A DNA stretch of 34,122 nucleotides from Nocardia bovistercoris. Its GTDB lineage: Bacteria > Actinomycetota > Actinomycetes > Mycobacteriales > Mycobacteriaceae. Within the stretch, counting starts at the first letter, position 1. Each line of letters opens with the position of its first letter. The DNA lies in the NCBI RefSeq assembly GCF_015674855.1, contig NZ_JADMLG010000030.1, positions 1 through 34,122 of the forward strand, in the 5' to 3' direction. Below, one piece after another: positions 1-8,737 of the stretch. Under the pieces are notes generated by a model. The model searched no databases. It was not told the origin of the DNA and saw nothing but the letters and a program-made list of their open reading frames with translations. A program made the position numbers and the translations under genes.

Positions 1-95
1 TCCTGGACTTGGCACGACTACGCCGCCACATCGCCGACACACTCTCCGACAACCACGTACCCACCACCATCGACATCCGAGCGGAGCTACCGGTG
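1..95 (+). repeat. Left arm of an exact 95-bp inverted repeat spanning the window
   Basis: Bases 1-95 equal the reverse complement of 34028-34122 with no mismatch; from base 96 on the two copies differ at many positions. Both copies encode the same part of a ligase C-terminal domain. Confidence 0.95.
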
Positions 96-176
96 ACCGG
101 CTGGGGTAAACCCGATCGGGCACAACTGCAGGCCGATGCCCGTGCGCTGTCGACCCGCGCCGCCGCCCAGACCTGA
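3..176 (+). CDS. Acyl-CoA/adenylate ligase, C-terminal fragment (cut by window start)
   Basis: The last 57 codons of an AMP-forming ligase run from the window edge to TGA at 174-176. The visible residues match the C-terminal AMP-binding subdomain. A leucine-proline pair is followed by a GKPDR segment, which corresponds to the A10 motif (PxTxxGKxxR) whose Lys contacts the adenylate. The family activates carboxylic acids as acyl-AMP and then usually as CoA thioesters. Codons 1-31 are identical at DNA level to the ligase fragment at the right end of the window (34028-34122), then diverge at once. The substrate cannot be read from this fragment. Confidence 0.75.
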   Translation: MDLARLRRHIADTLSDNHVPTTIDIRAELPVTGWGKPDRAQLQADARALSTRAAAQT

Positions 177-207
177 CCAACCGAACCCGTCGATCGGCCG
201 CGTGCAA

Positions 208-252
208 CTGTCAGGCCGAGCGATACGAACCCCCTTCGCACCGACCTACTAT
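208..252 (+). promoter_or_regulatory. Cluster promoter motif plus -10 for the PhyH1-RHS operon
   Basis: CTGTCAGGCCGAGCGAT at 208-224 is followed after exactly 22 nt by TACTAT (247-252), a good TANNNT -10 box. The motif-to-box spacing matches the copies upstream of five other operons in this window. The predicted start of transcription is near 259, about 28 nt before the GTG start. This is one of the more diverged copies (GCGAT instead of GGGAT). Function is inferred from recurrence and position. Confidence 0.6.
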
Positions 253-286
253 CAGCTGAATATCCCAGGTGGAGCGGTGACAGAAG

Positions 287-1132
287 GTGGTGGCAGATTT
301 CGTGGCAGATTCGACCGAAACGATGCCGAACAATGCTGACCGGCAGGCAGCGTCGGACACGAAACGCGTGCTGACTCGTGAACAACGGAAAGAATTCGCC
401 GAGCGCGGCTATATCGTGGTCCCGGATGTCGTGCCGCCAGACCTGATTGCCGCCGCGAACGCGGTGGTGGACGAGCAGATCAGCGCACGACCGCCGGTGG
501 ATGGACACGTCGGGGTCGTCTACAGATTCCAAGAGCTGGAGGATTCGCCGGTGCTCGCGGCATTGTTGCGCGACACTTCTGCCTTTTCGCTCGCCGAAAG
601 TCTCATGGGGGAAGGCGAATTGGACTTCCCCGACACGGTGCAAACGGCATTGACCTACCCGCCTTTCCGGGATGCCCGACACAAGCCGCATATCGACGGC
701 GGCAAAGGACGGAAACCCGGCGATCCCCCGTGGACATTCTCCATGCTCGCCGGGTTCTTTCTGACCGACCAGTCGACCGACGACACCGGAAATCTCTTCG
801 TCTGGCCGGGAACACACCGCGCGCACGCGGAACTGTTCCGTGCGCGCGGACCGGAAGCGTTCACGACCTACCCCACCGTCGATCTGCCCGCGGTGGATAT
901 GGTGCGCGGTCGTCCTGGCGATATGTTGCTCAAACATTATCTACTCGGTCACAACGGCGGCAACAACACCGGTGATTCCGTCCGGCGCACAGTCTATTTC
1001 CGGCTCCGGCACCGGGAGCACGAGGCGAAGTGGGAGCAGGCCCTACAGGATCCCTGGCACGATTTCGCGGCGCTGCGCGGGTTGGCGGCGCCGCTCGGCG
1101 AATCCGGTCGACAGGGAGACAGTTGTGCCTGA
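287..1132 (+). CDS. Phytanoyl-CoA dioxygenase (PhyH) family Fe(II)/2-oxoglutarate oxygenase, copy 1
   Basis: A 281-residue non-heme iron dioxygenase. The facial triad is visible as His135-x-Asp137 (PHIDGG) and distal His222 (LLGHNGGNN), with a 2-oxoglutarate-binding Arg near 233 (DSVRRTVYFR). PhyH relatives in metabolite clusters hydroxylate, desaturate or form rings on a scaffold using O2 and 2-oxoglutarate; the substrate here is unknown. A close paralogue lies at 27800-28744, sharing blocks such as FAERGYIV, MLAGFFLTDQ and DSVRRTVYFRL, but this copy lacks most of that protein's N-terminal extension. The GTG at 287 follows a purine-rich AGGTGGAG stretch; an ATG at 323 is an alternative start. 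The stop overlaps the start of the RHS gene by 8 nt, so translation is probably coupled. Confidence 0.88.
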   Translation: MVADFVADSTETMPNNADRQAASDTKRVLTREQRKEFAERGYIVVPDVVPPDLIAAANAVVDEQISARPPVDGHVGVVYRFQELEDSPVLAALLRDTSAFSLAESLMGEGELDFPDTVQTALTYPPFRDARHKPHIDGGKGRKPGDPPWTFSMLAGFFLTDQSTDDTGNLFVWPGTHRAHAELFRARGPEAFTTYPTVDLPAVDMVRGRPGDMLLKHYLLGHNGGNNTGDSVRRTVYFRLRHREHEAKWEQALQDPWHDFAALRGLAAPLGESGRQGDSCA

Positions 1133-4100
1133 CGTCAACGATCTGGTGGACGTGGCGACCGGGGACGTCGTTCTGGCCGAGACCGATGTGACGCTACCCG
1201 GCGTACTGCCCCTCGTGTTCGAGCGCACCCACCGGTCGTCGTTCCGCACCGGCCGATGGTTCGGACGGTCCTGGATGTCGACCCTCGACCAGCGATTGCG
1301 GATCACCGCCGGACGGATCGAGGCGCGATTCGCGGGCGGGGAGCTCCTGAGCTGGATCGTCCCCGGCGCCGATGATCTCCCGGCGATCCCGACGACCGGC
1401 CCCGCATGGCCGTTGCGGCAGAACCCGGACGGCTCCTACGCGGTCAGCGATCCGCAGCGCGGCCACACCTGGAAGTACGAACGCCGGGCCGGATACGAGA
1501 ACGACGAACTGCCTTTGACCTCGATCACCGACCGCGTCGGTCACGAGATCACCTTCGGCCACGACACGGCGGGCCGCCCGCGCGACATCGTGCACTCCTG
1601 CGGCTACCACATCGTCGTCACACTCGCCGACGATCGCGTCACCGCGCTGACTCTCGCCGGTCGCGACGGTGGAGACGATATCGCTTTGCGCCGTTTCGAA
1701 TACGACGATTCCGGCAACCTGTCCGGCGTCGTCAACTCCTCCGAACTGCCGCGGCGCTTCGACTACGACGACGCAGGTCGGATCACAGCCTGGATCGACC
1801 GCAACGGCTACTCCTACCACTACACCTTCGATTCCGAAGGCCGGTGCGTCAGCGGTGACGGCCCCAACGGTGACCTGTCCGGCGTCTTCACCTACGAGCC
1901 CGGCCGCACCTGTTGGACCAATACCAACGGAGATGTCACCAGCTTCGCGATCACCGAGTCCGCCCGAATTGCCGCGATAACCGACCCGATCGGGAAAACC
2001 GCGCGGACGGAGTACGACGAACGCGGCCGAGTCACAGTCCGGGTCGACCCGCTCGGCATGGTCACACGACATACCTACGACGACCGCGGCAATCTGGTCT
2101 CGATCACCGACCCCGACGGTGGCGAATCCCGCGTCGAACCCGACGATGCCTGTCTCCCGGCACGGATCACCGGGCCGGAGGGCAGTGTCTGGCTGCGATC
2201 TTTCGATCGGAACGGCAATCTCACCGAACTGACCGCGCCCGACGGCTCGGTGGTCCGGTACGACTACGACAGTCGCGGGCATCTCGCCCGGATCACCGGC
2301 GCCGACGGCGCGGTCACCACGATGGAATGCGATTCCGCCGGAATGCCCGTGAAAGTCACCGAACCCAGCGGCGAAACGATCCGGTACGAACGCGACCAGC
2401 TGGGACGAGTCGTGCGAGTCGTCGGCTCGGACGGCGGGACGACGACGCATACCTGGACGACCGATGGCCTGCCGATCTCGCTGACCCTGCCGGACTCGTC
2501 GACCCAATCCTGGGTCTGGGACAGCGAAGAGAATCTGCTGCAACGGATCTCGGCCACGAAAGCGGTGACGGCCTACACCTACGGGGCGTTCGATCGCCTC
2601 GTGTCGATCGCGTGGCCGGGCGGCGCGGGCACCGAGTTCGAGTACGACCACAACTGTCGGCTCACGTCGGTGACCCACGGCGGGCTGGAGTGGCAATACG
2701 AGAACGATTCCGCGGGACGGCTGAGCGCGCAGACCGACTACAACGGCGCCACCACCCAATACTGGTACGACGCCGCAGGACATCTCGTGCACCGGGTGAA
2801 CGCGAGCGGTCACGAAGCGTCCTACTCCTACAACCCGCTCGGCAAACTGTCGTCCTCGCACAACGCGGACGGCACGGTGACGACGTTCGACTACGACCCG
2901 GCGGGCCGTCTCGTCCGTGCGAAGAACGACGACGTCGACCTGGTCCTGGTCCGGGACTCGCACGGTCGGGTGGTCAGCGAGAACTGCAACGGTCACGAGG
3001 TCGCCAGGACCTATGACGCGGCAGGGAGGACCACGAGCCGCGTCACACCGTCCGGGGTCGAGACCACCTGGGAGTACGACGCCGGAGGAAATCCCGCGGC
3101 GCTCGTCACCGCGGGCAGAGAACTCCGGTTCGGCTACGACCCGGCCGGACGGGAAATCCGACGAGATCTGCCCGGAGCGGCCCACTTGGCGCAGGAATGG
3201 GACCGACTCGGCCGCCTCGCGATCCAGTCCCTCACCGGCCCAGCGGTTTCCTCCGGTTCCGATGGCCCCTCGGTGCCGCTGCTCCAGCGGCGCGCGTACA
3301 CCTACGGCCCGGACGGGCTGGTGACCGAGGTCGAGGACCTCCTCGCGGGCGATCGAGCGTTCCAGCTCGATTCCGCCGGGCGCGTCACCGCCGTAACCGA
3401 CGGCGGCGACCTGCCGCTGGAGCAGTACGACTACGACCCCGCGGGCAATATCACCAACGCCGTCCAGCAGTCCTCGGCCGCCGATCCCGGCGCCGAGACC
3501 CCGGAGATGTCGGCGCAGGGATCTCGCGAGACAGTCGGAACCTGCACCACCCGGGCAGGCACCATGAACTATCGCTACGACGCCACCGGGCGCGTCGCGA
3601 CGCGGATCCGCACCCCGAAGTCCGGCGATCCCGAAACCTGGCGCTATGTATGGGATGCCGACAGCAGGCTCCACGCCGTCACCCTGCCCGACGGGAGCAA
3701 ATGGTCCTATCAATACGATCCTCTCGACCGCCGCATCGGCAAACGTCACCATTCCCCTGACGGCGAATTGCTGGAGCAGACGCGGTTCTCGTGGGACGGA
3801 GAGCTGCTCGTCGAGCAGGAGGACCGTCGCGGCGACGTGCGTGTCACCATCACGTGGAGTCACCGCAACGATTCGGGTATCCCGCTGACCCAGACCTCGC
3901 GAACCGTTGTCGGCGCCGACTCCGACGCGCGGACGATCGGCGAAGAGTTCTATTCCCTGGTCACAGACCTGGGTGGTACGCCGACCGAACTGGTCTCCGC
4001 CGACGGAGTCCTCGTCGGCAATCAGCGGCACACAATATGGGGGCGGGCATCCTGGCAACGCGATGCGGCGACCACCCCGTTGCGGTTCCCCGGTCAGTAC

Positions 4101-4481
4101 CACGACCGGGAAACCGGTCTGCACTACGACGGTCGCCGCTACTACGATCCCGAGACCGGCGCCTACCTCTCCCCCGACCCGCTCGGCCTGACGCCCGCGC
4201 CGAATACCCATGCCTTCGTCACGGATTCTCCCGCCTCGGGCGAACCTCTCGGCTGTGAACACGCCATGGGCCCGATCCTGGACCGAGCGCCACGGCTGGA
4301 AGCCCGAATGAGCGGCGGGCAGCAGGAATTCGGGGGGACCTATGCGCCGGAATGGTGGCGGACGGCGGATAGATGGCTGGATGCGTTGCGCAATCACTGG
4401 TTGCCGCCGGAACCCTGTCGCATGTGCACGACTCCGCACCACCTGACACCGGCGGCGGCGGGCCCTCACCCCTGTCGATGA
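1125..4481 (+). CDS. RHS/YD-repeat protein with short variable C-terminus
   Basis: A 1118-residue protein that starts directly in a DUF6531-like segment (VNDLVDVATGDVV... LVFERTHRSS), continues with many YD repeats (forms of YDxxGRxxxxxxxxG) and ends in an RHS-associated core (FPGQYHDRETGLHYDGRRYYDPETG, then SPDPLGL). Such repeats wind into a shell that usually encloses a C-terminal toxin. Here only about 75 residues follow the core, with a CRMCTTPHH Cys/His cluster; I recognise no toxin fold. No signal peptide, PAAR, WXG/LXG or other export domain is visible at the N-terminus, and no immunity-like gene follows. GTG at 1125 with AGGGA upstream is the likely start, inside the dioxygenase stop region, which places it in the same operon. 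Presence in a metabolite cluster is unusual. Function unknown. Confidence 0.85.
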   Translation: MPDVNDLVDVATGDVVLAETDVTLPGVLPLVFERTHRSSFRTGRWFGRSWMSTLDQRLRITAGRIEARFAGGELLSWIVPGADDLPAIPTTGPAWPLRQNPDGSYAVSDPQRGHTWKYERRAGYENDELPLTSITDRVGHEITFGHDTAGRPRDIVHSCGYHIVVTLADDRVTALTLAGRDGGDDIALRRFEYDDSGNLSGVVNSSELPRRFDYDDAGRITAWIDRNGYSYHYTFDSEGRCVSGDGPNGDLSGVFTYEPGRTCWTNTNGDVTSFAITESARIAAITDPIGKTARTEYDERGRVTVRVDPLGMVTRHTYDDRGNLVSITDPDGGESRVEPDDACLPARITGPEGSVWLRSFDRNGNLTELTAPDGSVVRYDYDSRGHLARITGADGAVTTMECDSAGMPVKVTEPSGETIRYERDQLGRVVRVVGSDGGTTTHTWTTDGLPISLTLPDSSTQSWVWDSEENLLQRISATKAVTAYTYGAFDRLVSIAWPGGAGTEFEYDHNCRLTSVTHGGLEWQYENDSAGRLSAQTDYNGATTQYWYDAAGHLVHRVNASGHEASYSYNPLGKLSSSHNADGTVTTFDYDPAGRLVRAKNDDVDLVLVRDSHGRVVSENCNGHEVARTYDAAGRTTSRVTPSGVETTWEYDAGGNPAALVTAGRELRFGYDPAGREIRRDLPGAAHLAQEWDRLGRLAIQSLTGPAVSSGSDGPSVPLLQRRAYTYGPDGLVTEVEDLLAGDRAFQLDSAGRVTAVTDGGDLPLEQYDYDPAGNITNAVQQSSAADPGAETPEMSAQGSRETVGTCTTRAGTMNYRYDATGRVATRIRTPKSGDPETWRYVWDADSRLHAVTLPDGSKWSYQYDPLDRRIGKRHHSPDGELLEQTRFSWDGELLVEQEDRRGDVRVTITWSHRNDSGIPLTQTSRTVVGADSDARTIGEEFYSLVTDLGGTPTELVSADGVLVGNQRHTIWGRASWQRDAATTPLRFPGQYHDRETGLHYDGRRYYDPETGAYLSPDPLGLTPAPNTHAFVTDSPASGEPLGCEHAMGPILDRAPRLEARMSGGQQEFGGTYAPEWWRTADRWLDALRNHWLPPEPCRMCTTPHHLTPAAAGPHPCR

Positions 4482-4488
4482 CCGACCA

Positions 4489-4530
4489 CAGCGATCCCCA
4501 CCCCCGTGTCCGAGGGGGTGGGGATCGCTG
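4489..4530 (+). terminator. Rho-independent-like hairpin after the RHS gene
   Basis: A perfect 17-bp stem (4489-4505 paired with 4514-4530) encloses an 8-nt loop and is followed by TTT. It begins 7 nt after the RHS stop codon, so it should end transcription of the PhyH1-RHS operon. Confidence 0.85.
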
Positions 4531-4588
4531 TTTCGAACCCGCCCCCGACGTTGTGCCACCCGGATCTCGTTGCGCAGCAGGGACATCC

Positions 4589-4605
4589 ATCCTTCACATT
4601 GCTAG
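4589..4605 (-). promoter_or_regulatory. Orphan minus-strand copy of the cluster promoter motif
   Basis: Reading on the minus strand, CTAGCAATGTGAAGGAT matches the cluster motif. It faces away from the methyltransferase promoter with 32 nt between the two motif copies, much like the divergent pair between the P450 and the 2,3-dehydratase gene (37 nt). No TANNNT box sits at the usual distance and no minus-strand gene follows; transcription would run into the RHS terminator and 3' end. It may be the remnant of a lost divergent gene. Confidence 0.45.
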
Positions 4606-4637
4606 TCGCCCGACCAGCGCGGTAAACGCGCAGCACA

Positions 4638-4683
4638 CTGTCAATCTGTGGGATGGCATGGGCATACCCGCGTCGGTCAGGCT
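4638..4683 (+). promoter_or_regulatory. Cluster promoter motif for the methyltransferase gene
   Basis: CTGTCAATCTGTGGGAT at 4638-4654 is followed after 23 nt by CAGGCT (4678-4683), a weak NANNNT -10. The ATG at 4690 lies 7 nt beyond the box, so the transcript may be leaderless. The whole stretch, including the distance to ATGGACGGCT, is closely similar to 18162-18224 upstream of the 2,3-dehydratase gene. Confidence 0.55.
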
Positions 4684-4689
4684 TCCGAC

Positions 4690-5646
4690 ATGGACGGCTA
4701 CGAACTGTACGAGCTGGCGCGCAAACTGATGCAGATAGGCGAAGACGCCATCGCGGATCCCACGGGCCCGCGACATCTGTCCCCGGGCATCGGCGCCGCC
4801 ACGACCGACGTGATCGAACTCCCCCACACCTCGGGCACCGACCGCGACGACTCCCCGGCGAACCTCGTGGCGGCCTCCGTCGCTACCTCCGGCGGCCTCG
4901 ACGTCGCGCGCGCCGCCGCCCCGCGGATCGATGAGCGGCTCGCCGGGGCGGCCGGAATCCTCGACCCCGCCCAAATCGAGGAGATGGTCAGCGGACTGGA
5001 GGAACTGGCGCGCCGACTGACGGTCACCTTCTCGACGGGACACTTCGAAACGTATTACGCAGGCACGCATTACGCCGGACCGCCGCCGTGGGACACCGGC
5101 CAACCGCAACCGGCCTTGCGCAGCCTCGCCGAGGCGGGCGCCTTCCGCGGCCGGGTGCTCGAGGTCGGGTGCGGCACCGGCGAGCAAACGCTCATGGTGG
5201 CGGCGCTCGGCCTGCCGACGGTCGGCATCGACACCGCGACGACGGCGATCGAGATAGCGCGACGCAAAGCACGAGAGCGTGAGCTGGAGGTATCCTTCTC
5301 GGTCGGCGACGCGCTCGAACTCGGTCAGCTGGGCGAGCAGTTCGACACCGTGCTCGACTGCGGCCTGTTCCACGCGTTCAGCGACGACGAGCGGATCCGA
5401 TATACCGAAAGCCTGGCCACCGTGATGTCCGCGGGCGCACGGCTGTTTCTGCTCAGCTTCAGCGACCGCCATCCACCCGGCATCGGACCACGACGAGTGA
5501 GTCAGAACGAGATCCGAGACACCTTCGCCGACGGCTGGCACGTCGACTCCATCGAACCCGCGACGCTGACGAACACCAGACACGCCGACGGGGTGCCCGC
5601 CTGGCTGGCCACGATCACCCGCACCCGAACGCCACAGGCGAGATGA
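4690..5646 (+). CDS. Class I SAM-dependent methyltransferase, Rv0560c-like, with N-terminal extension
   Basis: A 318-residue protein. Residues about 120-318 match small-molecule methyltransferases such as mycobacterial Rv0560c: PPPWDTGQPQP, SAM motif I VLEVGCGTGE (near 156-165), then FDTVLDCGLFHAF and SAGARLFLLSFSDR. Relatives methylate phenolic or heteroaromatic small molecules. Residues 1-119 are an extra segment not present in Rv0560c. It opens with MDGYELYELARKLMQIGEDA and has no domain I recognise. ATG at 4690 is preferred because it sits where the predicted transcript begins; an in-frame upstream start exists at 4648 but would precede the -10. The gene has its own copy of the cluster motif, and a disrupted copy of its first codons lies upstream of the 2,3-dehydratase gene. 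Confidence 0.8.
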   Translation: MDGYELYELARKLMQIGEDAIADPTGPRHLSPGIGAATTDVIELPHTSGTDRDDSPANLVAASVATSGGLDVARAAAPRIDERLAGAAGILDPAQIEEMVSGLEELARRLTVTFSTGHFETYYAGTHYAGPPPWDTGQPQPALRSLAEAGAFRGRVLEVGCGTGEQTLMVAALGLPTVGIDTATTAIEIARRKARERELEVSFSVGDALELGQLGEQFDTVLDCGLFHAFSDDERIRYTESLATVMSAGARLFLLSFSDRHPPGIGPRRVSQNEIRDTFADGWHVDSIEPATLTNTRHADGVPAWLATITRTRTPQAR

Positions 5647-5758
5647 CGCGCGACTGAATCCACCGGAGTGCGCATCGCATCGCGCGGGTCGCGGCGCGAT
5701 GCGCACGGACAACTGTGCGTGGGCTGCGGAGTCCGGCATTCGGATCTCCGGGTGCGAC

Positions 5759-5790
5759 CGATCCCGCCGGTTGGGTTACCGGCGGGATCG
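5759..5790. terminator. Bidirectional hairpin between convergent genes
   Basis: A perfect 12-bp stem (5759-5770 with 5779-5790) with an 8-nt loop lies between the methyltransferase (plus) and the PapA-like acyltransferase (minus), 11 nt from the latter's stop. It can serve both strands; neither side has a long T run. Confidence 0.75.
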
Positions 5791-5801
5791 GTTCACCGAG
5801 T

Positions 5802-6998
5802 TCACAGGAGTCGGCGGACGCGTTGCGCGATCGTGGCCATCTCGGCGGGCGAAGCCGTGGAATCGAGCGAGAGTCGACGGTCGAAAGTGGTGATGACGGT
5901 GGCCGACAAGGGTGTGATCCGCGGCTTCGCGTGTCCCGCCGGTACGGTGGCACGGAAGTCGGTGATCGTGACGCCCGCCGGTGTCACGAGGTCGGGCACA
6001 ACTCCCCAGTTGGTCGATACGACGTGCACCGGCGAGGCGGCAGGCGTCGCGGGGTTGACCGGCACGGCGAGCGCCGCTCGCTGGATACGGCCGGTGCAAA
6101 CATCGTCCGACAGTCGCTCGACGATCGCGCGCGCGAGTGCGGCCGTGCCCGCGTCGCCGGTGTCGACGGCGGGACCGGCGACGAACCCGGCCATGGCGAA
6201 GAGGCTGGTCACCTCGGTGACGCCGATCGGGGGGTGCACCCGCTGACGCAGGTCGACGGCATAGCGATAGTTCAGATCGGAAATATCGATGCCCCGGGCT
6301 CGGGCGGTCGTCTGCAACAATATCGCCGAGATCAATCCATTGATCGTGGTCCGCAGTCGCCGCGTCGTCTCGAGGAGGGCCTCGGTCTCCTCCCGGGTGA
6401 ATCGAACCTGAGTCCGGGACGGCTGGGTGATCTGCGGGCGGAGAGGTCGCGGCGTGGGTGCCGACTCCGCGGCCTCCGGCACGGCCGCGGGCACGAGACC
6501 GCGCTCCGACAGCAGGGTTTCAGCCGACTCGGGATAGGGATGGAACACCGGCTGCTGCCGTCGGCCTTCGACGACGCCGGTGTAGTAGGTCCACAGGTCC
6601 GCGAGCAGGTACAGCGAATGATGACCGTCGGCGATCGCGTGGTGGGTCACCAGTGTCACCGAGGAGGTGGCGAGATCGTGTCGGACCACCGACAGCGCCG
6701 AGGTCCGGCCCGCGAGCTCGGGAAGACCGAACAGCGGATCCGCGGAGACGACCTCGGGGGTGTTGATGATCCCGGGCGACGTGTCATCGGTTTCGAGCAC
6801 CGCCTCGCCCGTAGCACCGAATACGATCCGCGCGGCCAGTACGGGGTGGGCGCTACGCAGGATCGCGAATGCTTCCCGCCAGGCCGCCGGATCCAGCGGA
6901 CCGGTGAGCCGGGTCGAATAGCCGATGTAGCGGCCGCCTTCGGCGAATATCGACTCGGTCGGCGACAACCGCCGGATCAGGGTGGGTATCGGCGCCAT
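5802..6998 (-). CDS. PapA5-like acyltransferase, copy 1 (condensation-domain fold)
   Basis: A 398-residue stand-alone acyltransferase of the condensation-domain superfamily. The catalytic HHxxxDG motif is intact as His119-His120...Asp124-Gly125 (THHAIADG). The start of the protein (RRLSPTESIFAE) closely resembles mycobacterial PapA5, which esterifies diols with carrier-bound acyl chains. The role here is probably transfer of an acyl group to a hydroxyl or amine of the product. The ATG at 6998 is chosen from alignment with PapA5; a GTG at 7079 would add 27 residues that the family lacks. It is the last gene of the operon 10437-5802, 133 nt after the halogenase with the ATG start (52 nt with the GTG). 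Confidence 0.82.
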   Translation of the reverse strand: MAPIPTLIRRLSPTESIFAEGGRYIGYSTRLTGPLDPAAWREAFAILRSAHPVLAARIVFGATGEAVLETDDTSPGIINTPEVVSADPLFGLPELAGRTSALSVVRHDLATSSVTLVTHHAIADGHHSLYLLADLWTYYTGVVEGRRQQPVFHPYPESAETLLSERGLVPAAVPEAAESAPTPRPLRPQITQPSRTQVRFTREETEALLETTRRLRTTINGLISAILLQTTARARGIDISDLNYRYAVDLRQRVHPPIGVTEVTSLFAMAGFVAGPAVDTGDAGTAALARAIVERLSDDVCTGRIQRAALAVPVNPATPAASPVHVVSTNWGVVPDLVTPAGVTITDFRATVPAGHAKPRITPLSATVITTFDRRLSLDSTASPAEMATIAQRVRRLL

Positions 6999-7131
6999 CA
7001 CCCGCACGCCCGACAGTCGGAAGTCGATTGCCAGTCGACTCGTCGCCAGACCTGGGGCGCCGCACCCGGAAAGCGCCACGGGTTCCTGGTGCTCGACCCG
7101 TTCGAGACGCCGTCGAGCTCGGCTCCCGATG

Positions 7132-8721
7132 TCATGTTCGCGGGACGATGAGGCCGTAGCTGAGCGCCTCGTGCACGATGCGCCGAGCCGGGTCGGGCTG
7201 GTGGTCTCCGGTTTCGATCAGCCTGTCGACCAGATCAGCGCTGCTCGTCGAGCCGTCGGCCATCGCGAGCACCGACTCCATGGCGGGCGTGAGCGCCAAC
7301 GGAACACCGACCGATCCCACGACGGACTGCGACGCGCGCAGATATTTTCCGTCGATCGCGAAGTCGTCGTTCACGACGATTTCCCGATATTTACAGACCG
7401 GATCGCCCGGGTCGACCCCGATACCGGTCGAATTGCCGGAGAAGATATCTTCGATCGCGTCGCGCAGAGTCGACGGAATATCGAGCTGGTCCAGGTATCT
7501 GCCGTACCAGGGGCGGTGCGCGAAAGCACCCGCGATGAGAGAGATGAACGCCTTCTCGGGAGCGATGCCGGGGACCTCGAACTTGTTCCTGGCATGCCAG
7601 AAATAGGACTCCTTCCCACCTCCCTGCCCGCTGTACAGGACATACACCTGATCTCGGAGTCGGGTGAACTCCGCGCGATAGGTTCGCTCGTAGAAGTCCA
7701 GCACCTTGTGGCGGTCGATCTCGGTCTTGTCCAGGATGGTGTTTATCGTCACCGCGCCGAGAAATCCGCTGAGCAACGCGAGGTGGACACCCGTCGAGAA
7801 GAGCGGATCGATGAAACACGCGGCGTCGCCGACGGCGATATATCCATCGCCGGAAAAACGCTCGAACGCATAAGACCAGTCGCGCGCGACGTGGACGTCC
7901 TCCACCTGTTCCGCATCGCGCAGGCGGGCGGCGAGCTCGGGCGTTGCAGCCAGACACTTGGCGTAGTAGGCATCCATGCCCGAGTCGCGGTACTCCTGGA
8001 GTGCACCGGTGTCAACGACCATGCCGACGCTGGTCACCTCGTCGCTCAGGGGTATGAACCACCACCAACCGTCCTCGAACGACGGCAGGAAGGTATTGCC
8101 CGCGTCACGCCCGGCGGGGCGTTCCGCGTTCTTCCAGTAGCTCCAGACCGCCATGTTCTTCTTCAGGAACGGGTCCCATTCCCGCTTGTGCAGCCGGTTG
8201 GACACAACGCCGCCCTGGCCGGAAGCATCCACGATCCAGCGCGCGCGGGCTTGTCGCCGCGTCCCGGTCGAGTCGACGAAATCGACCGTGGATCCGCCGT
8301 CCGCGGCCAAGTCGAAGTCGACGACCTTGTGCTCTTCGCGAACGTCGGCCCCGTGTTCGGCGGCATTGTCGAGCAGCATTTTGTCGAACCGCCCGCGCTC
8401 GACCTGGTAGGTGTAGCCGTAGACCATTGTCAGCGCATCTTTGAAGTAGACCGTCCACGGTTCCCTGTTCTCACCCCACACCCACTGGACGCCGTACTTC
8501 TTGACGAAACCCGCTTCTTCCATGCGGTCGAGGACACCGATACGTCTCAACAGGTCGACCGTCCCCGCGATGAGCGACTCGCCGATGTGATAACGCGGGA
8601 ATCGCGCGGACTCCAACACGAGTACCTTCTTGCCGTAATCAGCGAGAAGTGTGGCGGTCATGGCGCCGCCCGGGCCGCCGCCGATGACTATGACGTCGTA
8701 TTGCCAGGATTTGTCGAGCAA
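7132..8721 (-). CDS. Flavin-dependent halogenase
   Basis: A 529-residue FAD-dependent halogenase. Visible motifs are the N-terminal GGGPGG dinucleotide site (14-19), a KxG-type active-site Lys75 in GFVKKYGVQW, the halogenase signature WxWxIP as Trp219-x-Trp221-x-Ile223-Pro224, and the second FAD motif GDAACFIDPLFSTG near 298. The sequence is closer in feel to CmlS/PltA-type enzymes, which often use carrier-bound or phenolic/pyrrolic substrates, than to tryptophan halogenases; this placement is tentative. The last 90 or so residues form a tail after the core that resembles a small winged-helix or PqqD-like fold. TTG at 8721 is the only sensible start, preceded by GAGAGGG, and lies 16 nt after the hydrolase stop. 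It needs reduced FAD; the FMN reductase at 15009-15626 is a possible supplier. Confidence 0.9.
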   Translation of the reverse strand: MLDKSWQYDVIVIGGGPGGAMTATLLADYGKKVLVLESARFPRYHIGESLIAGTVDLLRRIGVLDRMEEAGFVKKYGVQWVWGENREPWTVYFKDALTMVYGYTYQVERGRFDKMLLDNAAEHGADVREEHKVVDFDLAADGGSTVDFVDSTGTRRQARARWIVDASGQGGVVSNRLHKREWDPFLKKNMAVWSYWKNAERPAGRDAGNTFLPSFEDGWWWFIPLSDEVTSVGMVVDTGALQEYRDSGMDAYYAKCLAATPELAARLRDAEQVEDVHVARDWSYAFERFSGDGYIAVGDAACFIDPLFSTGVHLALLSGFLGAVTINTILDKTEIDRHKVLDFYERTYRAEFTRLRDQVYVLYSGQGGGKESYFWHARNKFEVPGIAPEKAFISLIAGAFAHRPWYGRYLDQLDIPSTLRDAIEDIFSGNSTGIGVDPGDPVCKYREIVVNDDFAIDGKYLRASQSVVGSVGVPLALTPAMESVLAMADGSTSSADLVDRLIETGDHQPDPARRIVHEALSYGLIVPRT

Positions 8722-8737
8722 TGTTGTCCCTCTCGCC

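Noticed and set aside
1194..4586. An 1130-codon open frame antisense to the RHS gene
   Set aside because: It mirrors the RHS repeats on the opposite strand, has Arg/Gly/Val-rich composition without domains, and exists because GC-rich coding DNA lacks stops in this frame.
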